DNA from: CADEDV01 sp964437415
GTDB lineage: Bacteria > Bacteroidota > Bacteroidia > Chitinophagales > Chitinophagaceae
Assembly (NCBI GenBank): GCA_964437415.1
Contig: CAYTGN010000016.1
Span: 18,513 to 82,512 of the forward strand
DNA length: 64,000 bases
Direction: 5' to 3'
Notes under the pieces: model-generated
Database searches by the model: none
The model's input: only the letters and a program-made list of their open reading frames with translations
Told to the model about the DNA's origin: nothing
Translations under genes and position numbers: made by a program
In this document: positions 6,546 to 15,278 of the stretch, piece by piece
How the letters are laid out: each line of letters begins with the position of its first letter
How positions within the stretch are numbered: the first letter of the stretch is position 1

Positions 6546-7657
6546 TGGCTAAATACAACTGGCAACAAAAAGACTGGCCCGAATTCACTTTCTCACACGA
6601 CCGGGTAGAGGATGAATTACTCGTTTTCTTTGAAAAGGTGGGTCGAGTCTCCGGTATGCTGGAAGGGCTGCCCGAAGAAACTCAGCAGGAAGCCCTTGTT
6701 GACATCGTCCTGGCTGAGGCGATCAAGACTTCTGAAATTGAAGGTGAATATCCAAGCCGGAAAGATGTTCTATCGTCCATCCGAAAGAACCTTGGATTAC
6801 ACCACAGTCCTGAATTCATAAAGGACAAATCGGCGGCAGGATTAGGTGAGCTAATGATTGATGTTCGCAAAAGTTTTAAAGAGCCATTGACTGAAAAGAA
6901 ACTTTATGCATGGCACAAGTTGCTATTGGGTGAAAATAAAGGAATAGAAGTCGGCGGATGGCGGACACATGCAGAACCCATGCAGGTAATTTCCGGGGCA
7001 ATGGGAAAAGAAAGGGTGCATTTTGAAGCGCCGCCCTCCGCAGTAGTTCCGAAGGAAATGAAAGCTTTTATAAAATGGTTCAACGATACAGCGCCCGGTG
7101 CACCCAATGAAATTAAAAAAGCCCCTGTACGGGCCGCCATTGCCCACTTGTATTTTGAAACGATTCATCCCTTTGAAGACGGTAACGGAAGGATTGGCCG
7201 TGCCATTGCAGAGAAAGCGATATCACAGACGATTGGCCGCCCTGTCATGCTTAGTTTGTCCAGAACCATTGAAGCGAATAAAAAAAATTACTACGCCTCG
7301 CTGGAAAGGGCTCAGCGATCCAATGAGATCACAGCCTGGGTGGAGTATTTTGTCAGGACTGTACTTGATGCACAAATGGAAGCAGAAGAGCAGATTGATT
7401 TCACGTTACAGAAAACGAAGTTTTTTGACCACTTCAAAGAGCAGTGCAACAAAAGACAAATTACCGTTATCAAAAGAATGCTGGAAGAAGGGCCGAAGGG
7501 TTTTAAAGGAGGAATGAATGCCCGGAAATATATGGGTATTACCAAGACATCAAAAGCTACCGCAACAAGAGATATGCAGCAACTGGTTGAGATGGGTGCG
7601 TTTATCCCAGCCGGTACAGGAGGAGGGCGCAGTACCAGTTACCAGGTAAATCTTTAA
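6545..7657 (+). CDS. Fic-domain protein (probable AMP transferase)
   Basis: A 370-residue Fic protein, normally an enzyme that moves AMP from ATP to target hydroxyls. The catalytic motif HPFEDGNGRIGR is at residues 208-219 with the essential histidine H208. The inhibitory helix motif TSEIEG is at 62-67, marking a class II enzyme held inactive by its own N-terminus. The Fic_N region is at about 20-100 and a winged-helix-like C-terminus at about 300-370 (KYMGITKTSKATATRDMQQL). No separate antitoxin gene is needed or seen. The start codon lies inside an operator half-site, suggesting self-regulation. It is the only + strand gene of the element. Confidence 0.93.
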   Translation: MAKYNWQQKDWPEFTFSHDRVEDELLVFFEKVGRVSGMLEGLPEETQQEALVDIVLAEAIKTSEIEGEYPSRKDVLSSIRKNLGLHHSPEFIKDKSAAGLGELMIDVRKSFKEPLTEKKLYAWHKLLLGENKGIEVGGWRTHAEPMQVISGAMGKERVHFEAPPSAVVPKEMKAFIKWFNDTAPGAPNEIKKAPVRAAIAHLYFETIHPFEDGNGRIGRAIAEKAISQTIGRPVMLSLSRTIEANKKNYYASLERAQRSNEITAWVEYFVRTVLDAQMEAEEQIDFTLQKTKFFDHFKEQCNKRQITVIKRMLEEGPKGFKGGMNARKYMGITKTSKATATRDMQQLVEMGAFIPAGTGGGRSTSYQVNL

Positions 7658-7685
7658 CCATTGAAGAAATTGCTGAAGCGTTGCA

Positions 7686-8405
7686 TCAGCCATTCGCCAA
7701 CAGTTTTTGTTTGAGACTTTCAAGAGATTGAACTGCTTTTGTAAAATTTATATCTTCCAGGAAATTAACAGCTTCCTCAAACTGATTTTGCATCTCTGTA
7801 GACTTTCTCACCGAAAAGTTTTTCCCCTTGCTAAAAATAAGGGCGAGATTCTTTTTCAGGCTACCCGTATCCACGCCGTAAAGTTTCGCCAGCAGTTTTG
7901 CAGAACTGTCATCGCATCGAAGTGAATTCAGGTTAGTAGTTTTATCTATTGCATAAAACACGAGGGTCAATGCAAAATTTGATAATTGCGCTTTGCGGCA
8001 TTTTTCTACCAGTCCTGTTTGTTGATTATCATAAACCTCTTTAACAGTTACAAGACGGGGTAAAAAAGTTGAAAGAAAAGAAGGTCTGTAGTGAAAGGCA
8101 TATAAAACCACAAAAGTCAGTAACCCCGTAGCTACTACTGACAGGAAATAATAGCCGGGATGGTTAATGCCGTGCATGAAAAAATGAACAAATGCCGGCA
8201 TTCCAAACAACAGGAGGAAATGCCGCATCACATACCTGTACCAATACAGGGAGATAAGGATCTGCTGGGTAGCATTTGTACTCCATCCTGTTGTACCTTC
8301 TTGTAATTTCGTATGTACATTCTTAAATTGTGTACTGATGTGTACGGCTTGTACTGGGGTGTCGAATGTAGCAAAGGACATTCCTTTCTTCATCAAATCG
8401 TTCAT
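7686..8405 (-). CDS. Membrane protein of unknown family
   Basis: A 239-residue protein I do not recognise. Two hydrophobic helices lie close together (roughly residues 58-78, FLLLFGMPAFVHFFMHGI, and 82-105, YYFLSVVATGLLTFVVLYAF); the remainder is soluble and helical, ending in a leucine-rich segment. It is convergent with fic (28-base gap) and is the last gene before the tRNA scar, so it is probably element cargo. I chose ATG 8405; a GTG precedes it by one codon. Confidence 0.7.
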   Translation of the reverse strand: MNDLMKKGMSFATFDTPVQAVHISTQFKNVHTKLQEGTTGWSTNATQQILISLYWYRYVMRHFLLLFGMPAFVHFFMHGINHPGYYFLSVVATGLLTFVVLYAFHYRPSFLSTFLPRLVTVKEVYDNQQTGLVEKCRKAQLSNFALTLVFYAIDKTTNLNSLRCDDSSAKLLAKLYGVDTGSLKKNLALIFSKGKNFSVRKSTEMQNQFEEAVNFLEDINFTKAVQSLESLKQKLLANG

Positions 8406-8666
8406 CACATTACCATTTTTATAAAATTATCAAATCTTATTGATCCTTATGAAAAAGAAATGCAAAAAAATCCTTTGATAAAAGGAGAAAAGTAGAATAA
8501 AGCAGGCCGTTATAGATCATTTTTTTTCATCAAAGCACATTATTCTATTTTATTTATCTTTACGCAAGTTGTTCAGTTCTTGAAATAAGTAAAAATGGCC
8601 GCGTAATACGTGAGTTCGTGATTGGTTACAGGTCTTAATTAATTGATAACTATAAAGGAAAGTGTT

Positions 8667-8691
8667 GGGTTCACATCCCTCTCTCTCCGCA
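8667..8691 (+). pseudogene. tRNA-Ser 3'-end fragment (candidate att site)
   Basis: The 25 bases read as the 3' part of a tRNA: T-arm GGG-TTCACAT-CCC, then TCTCTCC, the 3' acceptor strand that would pair with the GGAGAGA start of a tRNA-Ser, then G73. Upstream bases do not form the rest of the tRNA: the T-stem 5' side fails before 8667 and position 58 is not A. Integrases of genomic islands commonly use exactly this part of a tRNA gene, leaving such a fragment at the far end. The intact copy should lie left of the window. Confidence 0.6.
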
Positions 8692-8712
8692 AAAGCCCTG
8701 AAATGGGCTTTT
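8691..8712. terminator. Bidirectional terminator
   Basis: Perfect hairpin AAAAGCCC-TGAAAT-GGGCTTTT directly behind the tRNA fragment, flanked by A and T runs. It probably ended the original tRNA gene and also serves the convergent DUF885 gene, whose stop codon overlaps its edge. Confidence 0.75.
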
Positions 8713-10447
8713 ATTTTTTAAGTTGTTCTCCTATCCATTTTTCCACCATTCCTTCCAGTATTTTCAGTGTGACGGCTCCCTGCGACAGAACAAGATCATG
8801 AAACTCCCTGATGTCAAACTTGTCTTTCAGTTTCTCTTCAGCCATTTTCCGGAGCTCCCTGATCTTCAGCTCCCCCATTTTATAGGCCAGCGCCTGCCCC
8901 GGCCATGAAATGTAGCGGTTTATCTCGGTATTCACTTCATGCAATGATAAGGCAGTGTGTTCAGCGAGATAATTCACTCCCTGTTCTCTTGTCCATCCTT
9001 TGGTATGCAGCGCCACATCGAGCACCAGGCGGCAGGCCCGCCACATTTCATAGGTTAGTTTTCCAAAACGGGAATAGGGGTCCTTGTAAAAACCCATTTC
9101 TGTGCCGAGATATTCGCAATACAAACCCCAGCCTTCACCAAATGCATTCACATATAAATTTCTCCGGAATGGCGGCAATTGGGTCATCTCTTTGGTCAAT
9201 GCGATCTGCAAATGATGACCGGGCATGGCTTCATGCAAGGTCAATGCTTCGAGATTATAGAAAGGACGGCTTTTGAGATCGTAAGTATTCACCCAATAAA
9301 AACCGGCTCTCCTGCTGTTAAGCGGTGCGCCGGAATAACGGCCTGCGGTGTAGGTTGGCGCCAGGTGTTCGGGCACCGGCTCCACACCATAAGGTTGCCT
9401 GGGGAGTTTACCAAAAAATGCAGGCAACTGCCCATCTGCTTTTTTAGCGATATAGGATGCCTCTTTCAATAATTGTTCAGCCGTTGTGGCGTAAAACTTT
9501 GCTTCGTTGCGCAAATAAGTAATGAACTCCTGCAAGGTGCCGCTGAATTTTACTTCTTTGAGAACATCCAGCATTTCCTGTTTTATTCTCGCCACTTCTT
9601 TCAACCCGATCTCGTATATCTCTTCGTAGGTAAGATCGGTTGTTGTAAAATGCCGGGCCCTGTCCTGGTAATAAGCCAGCCCATCGGGAAAATGAGAAGC
9701 GCCGATCGTGGTTCTTGTTTTGGGCAGGTATTCTTTGCCGAAAAATGTTTTCAGTGTTTGAAACCCGGCGATAGCATATTGCTGCACTGCTTTCTTTCCT
9801 TCTTCAGTTATCAGTTTCCATTCATCATCGCTGATGGCAAATGGTTTTTTGAGAAAGGGTCTGAAAAAGACAGACTTCGTTACATCATCCACGATATGCT
9901 GCTCATATGTGTTCTCGTAGCCAGAGAGAATACTTTTGGGCTGGCAAATTCCCAATTGCAGTCCCCGCTTCATCAGGGCAATGTGTTCTTCCATGAAACG
10001 GGGAATGTCTTTCAGCCGCCTCATGTAATTTTCAAAATCTGTTTTTCGTGAAAGTACCTGCGAACCCATTGACGCCAGGCCGGTATGGAAGCCGGCATCA
10101 GACAAAATAGGATTGAGATAGGCTTTGAATTTATAGCTGGACACATCTTCTTCCACATCATACTTCAGGAGATCGAGATTGATCTGGCCATCCGGCGACA
10201 AGGATTTTGTTTCTATTAGATTCAATGCAGTATTAACCGAATCGTAAAAATTATAACGACGCAAAAAATCAGCTTCACTGTTGCTGCCCAGCGGATGATT
10301 CAAGGCGCTGTCTCTTTTTGTTTCCCTGTTCCTGAAATCGCTTAACGCTTTAAGAATATTGTCAATGACACTGTCGCTAACAGATTGCGCCAGGCTCATC
10401 TGCGTTGTTATCCCGAAAAACAAAAACAAAATGAGTGTCTTTTTCAT
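8711..10447 (-). CDS. DUF885-family exported hydrolase
   Basis: A 578-residue protein with a signal peptide (MKKTLILFLFFGITTQMSLA) and cleavage expected near residue 20. The DUF885 family resembles metallopeptidases; its conserved motif is HEAMPGHH at residues 405-412, with EGWGLYCE at 438-445 likely supplying another ligand. It is probably periplasmic. I chose ATG 10447 because it begins the signal peptide; an upstream in-frame extension to 10501 would bury it. Substrate unknown. It stands alone, first chromosomal gene next to the integration scar. Confidence 0.88.
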   Translation of the reverse strand: MKKTLILFLFFGITTQMSLAQSVSDSVIDNILKALSDFRNRETKRDSALNHPLGSNSEADFLRRYNFYDSVNTALNLIETKSLSPDGQINLDLLKYDVEEDVSSYKFKAYLNPILSDAGFHTGLASMGSQVLSRKTDFENYMRRLKDIPRFMEEHIALMKRGLQLGICQPKSILSGYENTYEQHIVDDVTKSVFFRPFLKKPFAISDDEWKLITEEGKKAVQQYAIAGFQTLKTFFGKEYLPKTRTTIGASHFPDGLAYYQDRARHFTTTDLTYEEIYEIGLKEVARIKQEMLDVLKEVKFSGTLQEFITYLRNEAKFYATTAEQLLKEASYIAKKADGQLPAFFGKLPRQPYGVEPVPEHLAPTYTAGRYSGAPLNSRRAGFYWVNTYDLKSRPFYNLEALTLHEAMPGHHLQIALTKEMTQLPPFRRNLYVNAFGEGWGLYCEYLGTEMGFYKDPYSRFGKLTYEMWRACRLVLDVALHTKGWTREQGVNYLAEHTALSLHEVNTEINRYISWPGQALAYKMGELKIRELRKMAEEKLKDKFDIREFHDLVLSQGAVTLKILEGMVEKWIGEQLKK

Positions 10448-10564
10448 ACATGAAGATTTGGGAAATAAAATTTGCTCCAACGTAAGTATATCCGGCATCA
10501 CTCTTCGGATATCTAAACCTGCAGGATGCCTGAAAAGTCAGGCAGCGATGCAAAAATTATACGC

Positions 10565-11143
10565 TCAGTTTTGCTTACGAAGGTATTTTGTGAGTATCAC
10601 AATCATCTGTCCTTCCACTCTTCCTTCTATCTGTTCCGTATTGTCAGGCACCAGCCGGATATTTCTAACCACGGTACCAACTTTTGCGTTAAGTGTGGAG
10701 CCCTTTACATCCAATGATTTGGTCAGCACCACATTGTCCCCGTTTTGCAAAATGGCGCCATAGCAATCTTTGTGCAGGTCAACCAATCCTTCATTTTCAT
10801 GATCCCCGCTGGCTTTTGCCCAGGCAAGTCGTTCCTCATCCAAAAAAAGCATATCCAGTTTTTCAGCAGCCCAGCTTTCATTGCGAAAACGGTTCAACAT
10901 GCGCCAGGCCATTACCTGTACGGCCCGCACTTCACTCCACATGCTGGTAGCCAGACATTGCCAATGTTTGCTGTCCGGTTCTTCCTTTTTTTCAATTTGC
11001 GCAAGGCACTTCGGACAAAGAAGTACCGCATCATCCATATTGCCGGTAGCAGGCGGCACTTCATATACTTTTAAATTGACTGCCGATCCGCATAGTTCAC
11101 AGGTATTGCCACTCCGTTGAGCCAGTAATTCATCTTGACGCAT
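10565..11143 (-). CDS. phnA: PhnA-domain protein
   Basis: A 192-residue protein with an N-terminal zinc ribbon (C15/C18 in CELC and C43/C46 in CPKC), a middle helical part, and the conserved C-terminal PhnA domain (KDCYGAILQNGDNVVLTKSL, GSTLNAKVGTVVRNIRL). PhnA was named from the E. coli phosphonate region but is not needed for phosphonate use there; its role is not settled. No phosphonate genes are nearby. Confidence 0.92.
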   Translation of the reverse strand: MRQDELLAQRSGNTCELCGSAVNLKVYEVPPATGNMDDAVLLCPKCLAQIEKKEEPDSKHWQCLATSMWSEVRAVQVMAWRMLNRFRNESWAAEKLDMLFLDEERLAWAKASGDHENEGLVDLHKDCYGAILQNGDNVVLTKSLDVKGSTLNAKVGTVVRNIRLVPDNTEQIEGRVEGQMIVILTKYLRKQN

Positions 11144-11254
11144 AATGATTGTTGTTGGGCGGCAAATGTAATTAATCCTGAAGAAAGACTCATTTCTGGA
11201 ATTTCCCTAAAGCAATAGAAAGGGATAGAAATTACTGCATGCTATAAAAACAGG

Positions 11255-12727
11255 CTACTTGCTCAATTCATTATTCACCGTCCGCCAGATACCCAGCGGG
11301 TTCTCCTCCTTCAGTTCATCCGGCAACAAGTCATTGCTCCAGTTTTGAAAAGCCAGCGGTCTTGCAAAACGTTTGATAGCATCTGCACCAACGGAAGTAA
11401 ACCTTGAATCCGTAGTGGACGGGAAAGGACCACCGTGCTGCATGGCAAGGCATACTTCCACACCGGTAGGCACCCCATTTACAACAATGCGGCCACAAAT
11501 ATTTTTTACTGCATGTATCAAATCAGTATTGCTCCGTATGTCATTGTCTGTTGCCATCAATGTGCAGGTGAGCTGGCCTTCCAGATGATTTACTACTTCC
11601 TGCATCTGGTTTGTATCCTTGCATTTGATCACCAATGAATAGGGGCCAAATACTTCCTGGTGGAGTAGCGGGTTGTTGATAAAAGCTTCTGCTGTAGCTG
11701 ATGCAACAGTGGGCAGGCCTTCATTATGCTTTGGCTCCGAATCAGCTACCGCCACTGTTTCCACCTCCTGCTGTGATAAAGCATTGGCTCTTTTCTCCAC
11801 ATAGTTCTTAAAAATACCTGTATGCAGCATTTCCCCGGGTGTCGTTCTTTTTATTTCATCACCCAAAGCACTAATGAAACTTCGCAGATCATCATTATCA
11901 ATCCCGATTAGAAGACCGGGATTGGTGCAGAACTGGCCAACACCGAGTGTGATAGAACCTGCATACATTTTCGCCACATCAGCAGCCGCCGTTTTCATTT
12001 TGTCCGGTAAAAGAAAAACAGGATTGATGCTGCTCATCTCTGCAAAAACAGGAATGGGTTCTTTACGCTGATTGGCCCAGTCAAACAATTGTCTTCCGCC
12101 AAAATAAGAACCGGTGAAGCCAACAGCTTTTGTGTGCGGATGCTCCACCAATGCCCTGCCCACTTCAAACGAAACACCATGCACATGGGCAAAAATACCC
12201 GCTGGCATATTGTTATTAGCTGCTGCTTTTGCAATGGCTTGTGCCACCATCTCACTGGTTTTTGGATGAGCGGGGTGTCCTTTCACAATTACAGGACAAC
12301 CTGCTGCAAAAGCAGAAGCCGTATCACCACCGGCTGTAGAGTAGGCATAAGGAAAATTCGACGCACCAAAAACCACCACAGGCCCAAGCGGCACAAGCAT
12401 TTTTCTTAAATCTGGTTTGGGTGGATTCCTTTCTGCATTGGCCGTATCAATCCGGGCTTCGAGCCAGTCGCCTTTTTCGCAGGCATCAGCATAAGAAGTC
12501 AGTTGAAACATGGTTCTTGCCCGTTCATTGCGCAGCCTTGCTTCCGGCAGGTGTGTTTCTTCTCCCGTCACCTTCAGCAGTTCATCTCCCAGGTTTTCTA
12601 TTTCTTTGGCTATGGCCCGCATGAAATCAGCTCTTTCCTTTAATGATTTCGTTCTGTAAATATGAAAAGCCTTCCATGCCTGCTGCATGATGTCCTCAAT
12701 CTCGTTGGGTGTAGCATCTTTGAACAT
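11255..12727 (-). CDS. NADP-type aldehyde dehydrogenase (alpha-ketoglutarate semialdehyde dehydrogenase-like)
   Basis: A 490-residue aldehyde dehydrogenase with catalytic C267 in GVGQFCTNPG, general base E230 in FAEMSS, K149 in VIVKGHP and GFTGS at 203-207. The GHP and FCTNPG forms match the branch that oxidises 2-ketoglutarate semialdehyde to 2-ketoglutarate. It follows a DapA-like gene with 17 bases between them. Those two steps end bacterial trans-4-hydroxyproline breakdown (and related sugar-acid pathways), which supports this assignment. The epimerase and oxidase of the pathway are not in the window. Confidence 0.88.
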   Translation of the reverse strand: MFKDATPNEIEDIMQQAWKAFHIYRTKSLKERADFMRAIAKEIENLGDELLKVTGEETHLPEARLRNERARTMFQLTSYADACEKGDWLEARIDTANAERNPPKPDLRKMLVPLGPVVVFGASNFPYAYSTAGGDTASAFAAGCPVIVKGHPAHPKTSEMVAQAIAKAAANNNMPAGIFAHVHGVSFEVGRALVEHPHTKAVGFTGSYFGGRQLFDWANQRKEPIPVFAEMSSINPVFLLPDKMKTAAADVAKMYAGSITLGVGQFCTNPGLLIGIDNDDLRSFISALGDEIKRTTPGEMLHTGIFKNYVEKRANALSQQEVETVAVADSEPKHNEGLPTVASATAEAFINNPLLHQEVFGPYSLVIKCKDTNQMQEVVNHLEGQLTCTLMATDNDIRSNTDLIHAVKNICGRIVVNGVPTGVEVCLAMQHGGPFPSTTDSRFTSVGADAIKRFARPLAFQNWSNDLLPDELKEENPLGIWRTVNNELSK

Positions 12728-12744
12728 TGAACAATGTTTATTGA

Positions 12745-13650
12745 TTATAGAATATTTTTCAAATCAGGTCTTGTAGCAATCCCGTCATTGATCACTTTCA
12801 GGATTCGTTGCCTCTCCTCTCCTTCGAGCACTAATCTTGGAGCCCTGACATACTCACTGCCGATACCAACCTGGGCTTCGGCGAGTTTTATGTATTGTAC
12901 CAGTTTGGGATGAATGTCTAATTCAAGCAAGGGCATGAACCAACGATAAATTTTTGTTGCCTCAGCGATCTTTCCTGCTTTTACCAACTTGTAAATGGCA
13001 ACCGTTTCAGCAGGAAAAGCACAGACCAGCCCTGCCACCAGGCCATCAGCACCCAGCAACAGCTCTTCCATCGCCAGTGTGTCCACACCGCATAGAATTT
13101 TATAACGATCTCCAAAAAGATTGATCAGCCTCGTCACATTTGTTACATCCCTGGTGCTTTCTTTAATAGCTGTGATGTTTTTGCAGACCTGCAATTCATC
13201 AAACATTTCCAATGTCACTTCAATCTTATAATCAACTGGGTTGTTATAGATCATCACCGGGAGGTCGGTGCTGTCGGCAATAGTCTTGAAATAGGTCACA
13301 GTTTCCCGGTGATCGCTTTTGTAGCGCATCGGTGGCAACAGCATCAGTCCTTTTGCACCCCATGCTTTACCATAGGCTGCCTGTTTCAATGCTTCCCGGG
13401 TGCTTCCTTCGGCAATATTGAGCACAACTGGTTTGCCTGCTGATTTTTCAATTGCAAACTTTACCAGCCTTTCCTTTTCTTCTGTTGTCAGCACACTGGC
13501 TTCACCCAATGTGCCGCCGAGAATGATGCCTTCAACTCCCGCAGCCAACTGCGCCTGCAGGTTTTTCTCAAACAAAGGAAGATCAAGTTCATCGTCTTTT
13601 GTAAACTTGGTTGTGAGAGCGGGGAAAACACCCTTCCATTCAAATGACAT
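12745..13650 (-). CDS. Dihydrodipicolinate-synthase-family lyase/deaminase
   Basis: A 301-residue TIM-barrel aldolase-type enzyme. The Schiff-base lysine is K163 in TAIKEST, the helper tyrosine Y135 in YNNP, and the substrate-carboxylate loop GGTLGE is at 45-50. True DapA of lysine synthesis has GTTGE; the altered loop and the operon with a ketoglutarate semialdehyde dehydrogenase point instead to pyrroline-4-hydroxy-2-carboxylate deaminase or a related sugar-acid dehydratase. It is first in a two-gene leftward operon. Confidence 0.85.
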   Translation of the reverse strand: MSFEWKGVFPALTTKFTKDDELDLPLFEKNLQAQLAAGVEGIILGGTLGEASVLTTEEKERLVKFAIEKSAGKPVVLNIAEGSTREALKQAAYGKAWGAKGLMLLPPMRYKSDHRETVTYFKTIADSTDLPVMIYNNPVDYKIEVTLEMFDELQVCKNITAIKESTRDVTNVTRLINLFGDRYKILCGVDTLAMEELLLGADGLVAGLVCAFPAETVAIYKLVKAGKIAEATKIYRWFMPLLELDIHPKLVQYIKLAEAQVGIGSEYVRAPRLVLEGEERQRILKVINDGIATRPDLKNIL

Positions 13651-13733
13651 AGCTATCCATTTTTAAGCCGGCTAAAGTTATGGAAGAATAACATCAGTGG
13701 CTTTCAAAAAACGGAAGTGTTGTATTTTGAAAA

Positions 13734-13762
13734 TAAAAAACCCCGAAGAAGAATCTCCGGGA
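13734..13762 (-). terminator. Terminator after the L31 gene
   Basis: On the - strand a stem CCCGGAGA / TCTTCGGG (one mismatch) is followed by six T. It lies about 55 bases past the L31 stop codon. Confidence 0.65.
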
Positions 13763-13814
13763 TTTAAAGTATAGCCATGAAAAACAAAAATAGTTCTGTT
13801 ATAAAGCTACAGCA

Positions 13815-14066
13815 TTATTTCGTTTTCGCATATTTCTTCTTGAACTTGTCAATACGTCCTGCTGTATCCACCAGTACATTCTTACCGGTGAAGAAAGGAT
13901 GAGAAGTGTTTGAAATCTCCAATTTCACCAACGGGTATTCGTTGCCATCTTCCCACTTCACTGTTTCTTTGGAGGCTGCTGTAGAACGGCTCAGGAATGA
14001 GTGGCCGTTACTCATGTCTTTGAAAACCACCAGGCGATAGCTTTCGGGATGGATACCTTTTTTCAT
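13815..14066 (-). CDS. rpmE2: 50S ribosomal protein L31 type B
   Basis: An 83-residue ribosomal protein with the type-B signature: MKKGIHPESYRLVVFKD, the SHPFFTGK motif, and the closing GRIDKFKKKYA. It lacks the CxxC zinc site of type-A L31, so it works without zinc. Isolated gene with its own terminator; full length. Confidence 0.97.
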   Translation of the reverse strand: MKKGIHPESYRLVVFKDMSNGHSFLSRSTAASKETVKWEDGNEYPLVKLEISNTSHPFFTGKNVLVDTAGRIDKFKKKYAKTK

Positions 14067-14455
14067 AACTTGCTGATTTTAAGGCTGCACGGATTTTGCC
14101 GTACTGTTGATTTATTTTATTAAGGCGGCAAAGGTAGGCCTGATATGGCTTTCATCCAAATATAATATAGGAGGGAAAAATGAGCTGAGGGGGTATAAAA
14201 GATGAAAGCACCAAGTTTCGTTCATATTCCGGCTTTCACCTTCCTATTTACTAACCCGATGCTTTCAGGAGCGGCTTCCGCCTTTTGAGGGGCTTTCGCT
14301 TCTCCGTGCTGCAGGTTCTTCTGTTTCCAAATTTCCCCGCAACGTTGTAAAACGAATATAGCTTTTGAAACTACCCTTTTCCAAAAAAAAGGCTGTTTTG
14401 ATATACACCTCTTTCCCACCGCTTTTCCACCGGAAAAGCAGGCTTATCAAGGTTT
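14067..14455. other. Intergenic stretch, no gene accepted
   Basis: Between L31 and yajQ. A 65-codon - strand frame (14222-14419) begins with GTG, has no domain character and appears to be chance. No strong hairpin seen. Confidence 0.45.
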
Positions 14456-14947
14456 TTAGTCCCTCATATTCACATATTGCATGGGAATGCCCAGGTTTGC
14501 CGTCTTGCAAAGCTGGATGACGGACTGGAGATCATCAATTTTCTTTCCTGTCACCCTCACCAGGTCGTCATTTATTGAGGCCTGCACCTTCAAACCGGAG
14601 TCTTTGATCAGCTTCACGATCTTTTTAGCATCTTCCTGGGCCAGGCCGTTTCTCACTTTCACCTGCTTTTTCCAAACCTTGCCGCTTTGGGCCCCTTCTT
14701 TTGATGCATCAAATGCTTCAGGGGCGATGCCCTGCTTGTGGGCCCGGCTGATGAGCACATCAACCAACTGCCGCATCTTCATATCGTCATCGGTTTCCAG
14801 TTTGATGACAAATTCCTTTTTATCAAGGTCAATAACCACATGCGAGCCTTTGAAGTCAAAACGGTTGGTGATCTCCTTGGTGGTAACATTCACGGCATTG
14901 TCCAATGCCTGGGCTTCTACTTTGCTGACAATATCAAATGAAGGCAT
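14456..14947 (-). CDS. yajQ: YajQ-family nucleotide-binding protein
   Basis: A 163-residue protein beginning MPSFDIVSKVEAQALDNAVN, with two ferredoxin-like repeats (TNRFDFKGSHV near residue 25 and DDLQSVIQ near 148). Family members bind nucleotides; the Xanthomonas homologue binds cyclic di-GMP and acts on transcription. I chose ATG 14947 because the family starts there; an upstream extension is hydrophobic and unrelated. No cyclic di-GMP enzymes are nearby. Confidence 0.95.
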   Translation of the reverse strand: MPSFDIVSKVEAQALDNAVNVTTKEITNRFDFKGSHVVIDLDKKEFVIKLETDDDMKMRQLVDVLISRAHKQGIAPEAFDASKEGAQSGKVWKKQVKVRNGLAQEDAKKIVKLIKDSGLKVQASINDDLVRVTGKKIDDLQSVIQLCKTANLGIPMQYVNMRD

Positions 14948-15036
14948 GGTAAAGGGTTTTGGTAGGCAGCAAATATAGAAAAGTCCAGAGAATGACACCG
15001 AGATACCAATAAGTTGAAGAAACAGAGCTTTTAACC

Positions 15037-15066
15037 AAAAAAAAGTCCCCCCTGGAAAGGAGGGAC
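15037..15066 (-). terminator. Terminator between the receptor gene and yajQ
   Basis: On the - strand, GTCCCTCC / GGGGGGAC hairpin followed by eight T. The surrounding 14948-15278 gap holds nothing else recognisable. Confidence 0.65.
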
Positions 15067-15278
15067 GAACATGCACATGAGAAAACTCTCATGAAAAGTT
15101 TAGTAATTTCTGTTTATAGAGACGCTTTGCTTAAACATATTTCTTGCTTCCGGTAATAAAATTATTAAAGAACAAAATCAATCAATATTACTTTTATGTA
15201 AACGGTCAATTTAGTGTTTAATCCCTGCTTCATATAGAGCACAAAGTTTATTTATCAAAAAGCAGTTACATCTCACCG

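Larger units (their letters stand above)
1996..8691. mobile_element. Right-hand part of an integrated mobilizable element
   Basis: The block contains a leftward mobilization operon (HTH, primase-like, MobC, relaxase, coiled-coil membrane protein, small protein, zeta-toxin-like kinase), a candidate oriT at 4793-4856, a Fic gene with its own operator array, and a small membrane protein. It ends at a fragment of a tRNA-Ser 3' end (8667-8691), a typical site-specific integration scar; ordinary chromosomal genes follow. No integrase or intact tRNA is in the window, so the left boundary lies at an unknown point at or left of position 1. No type IV secretion genes are seen, so transfer would need a helper. 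Confidence 0.6.

Noticed and set aside
6157..6568. Several overlapping frames in the HTH/fic gap
   Set aside because: Multiple frames open only because the segment is GC-rich; arginine/alanine/proline-rich translations with no domains.
8667..8691. Complete tRNA-Ser gene
   Set aside because: Only the 3' arm and acceptor strand are present; no D-arm, anticodon arm or 5' acceptor strand upstream.
14222..14419. 65-codon - strand frame
   Set aside because: GTG start, no domain features, overlaps nothing meaningful; likely chance.
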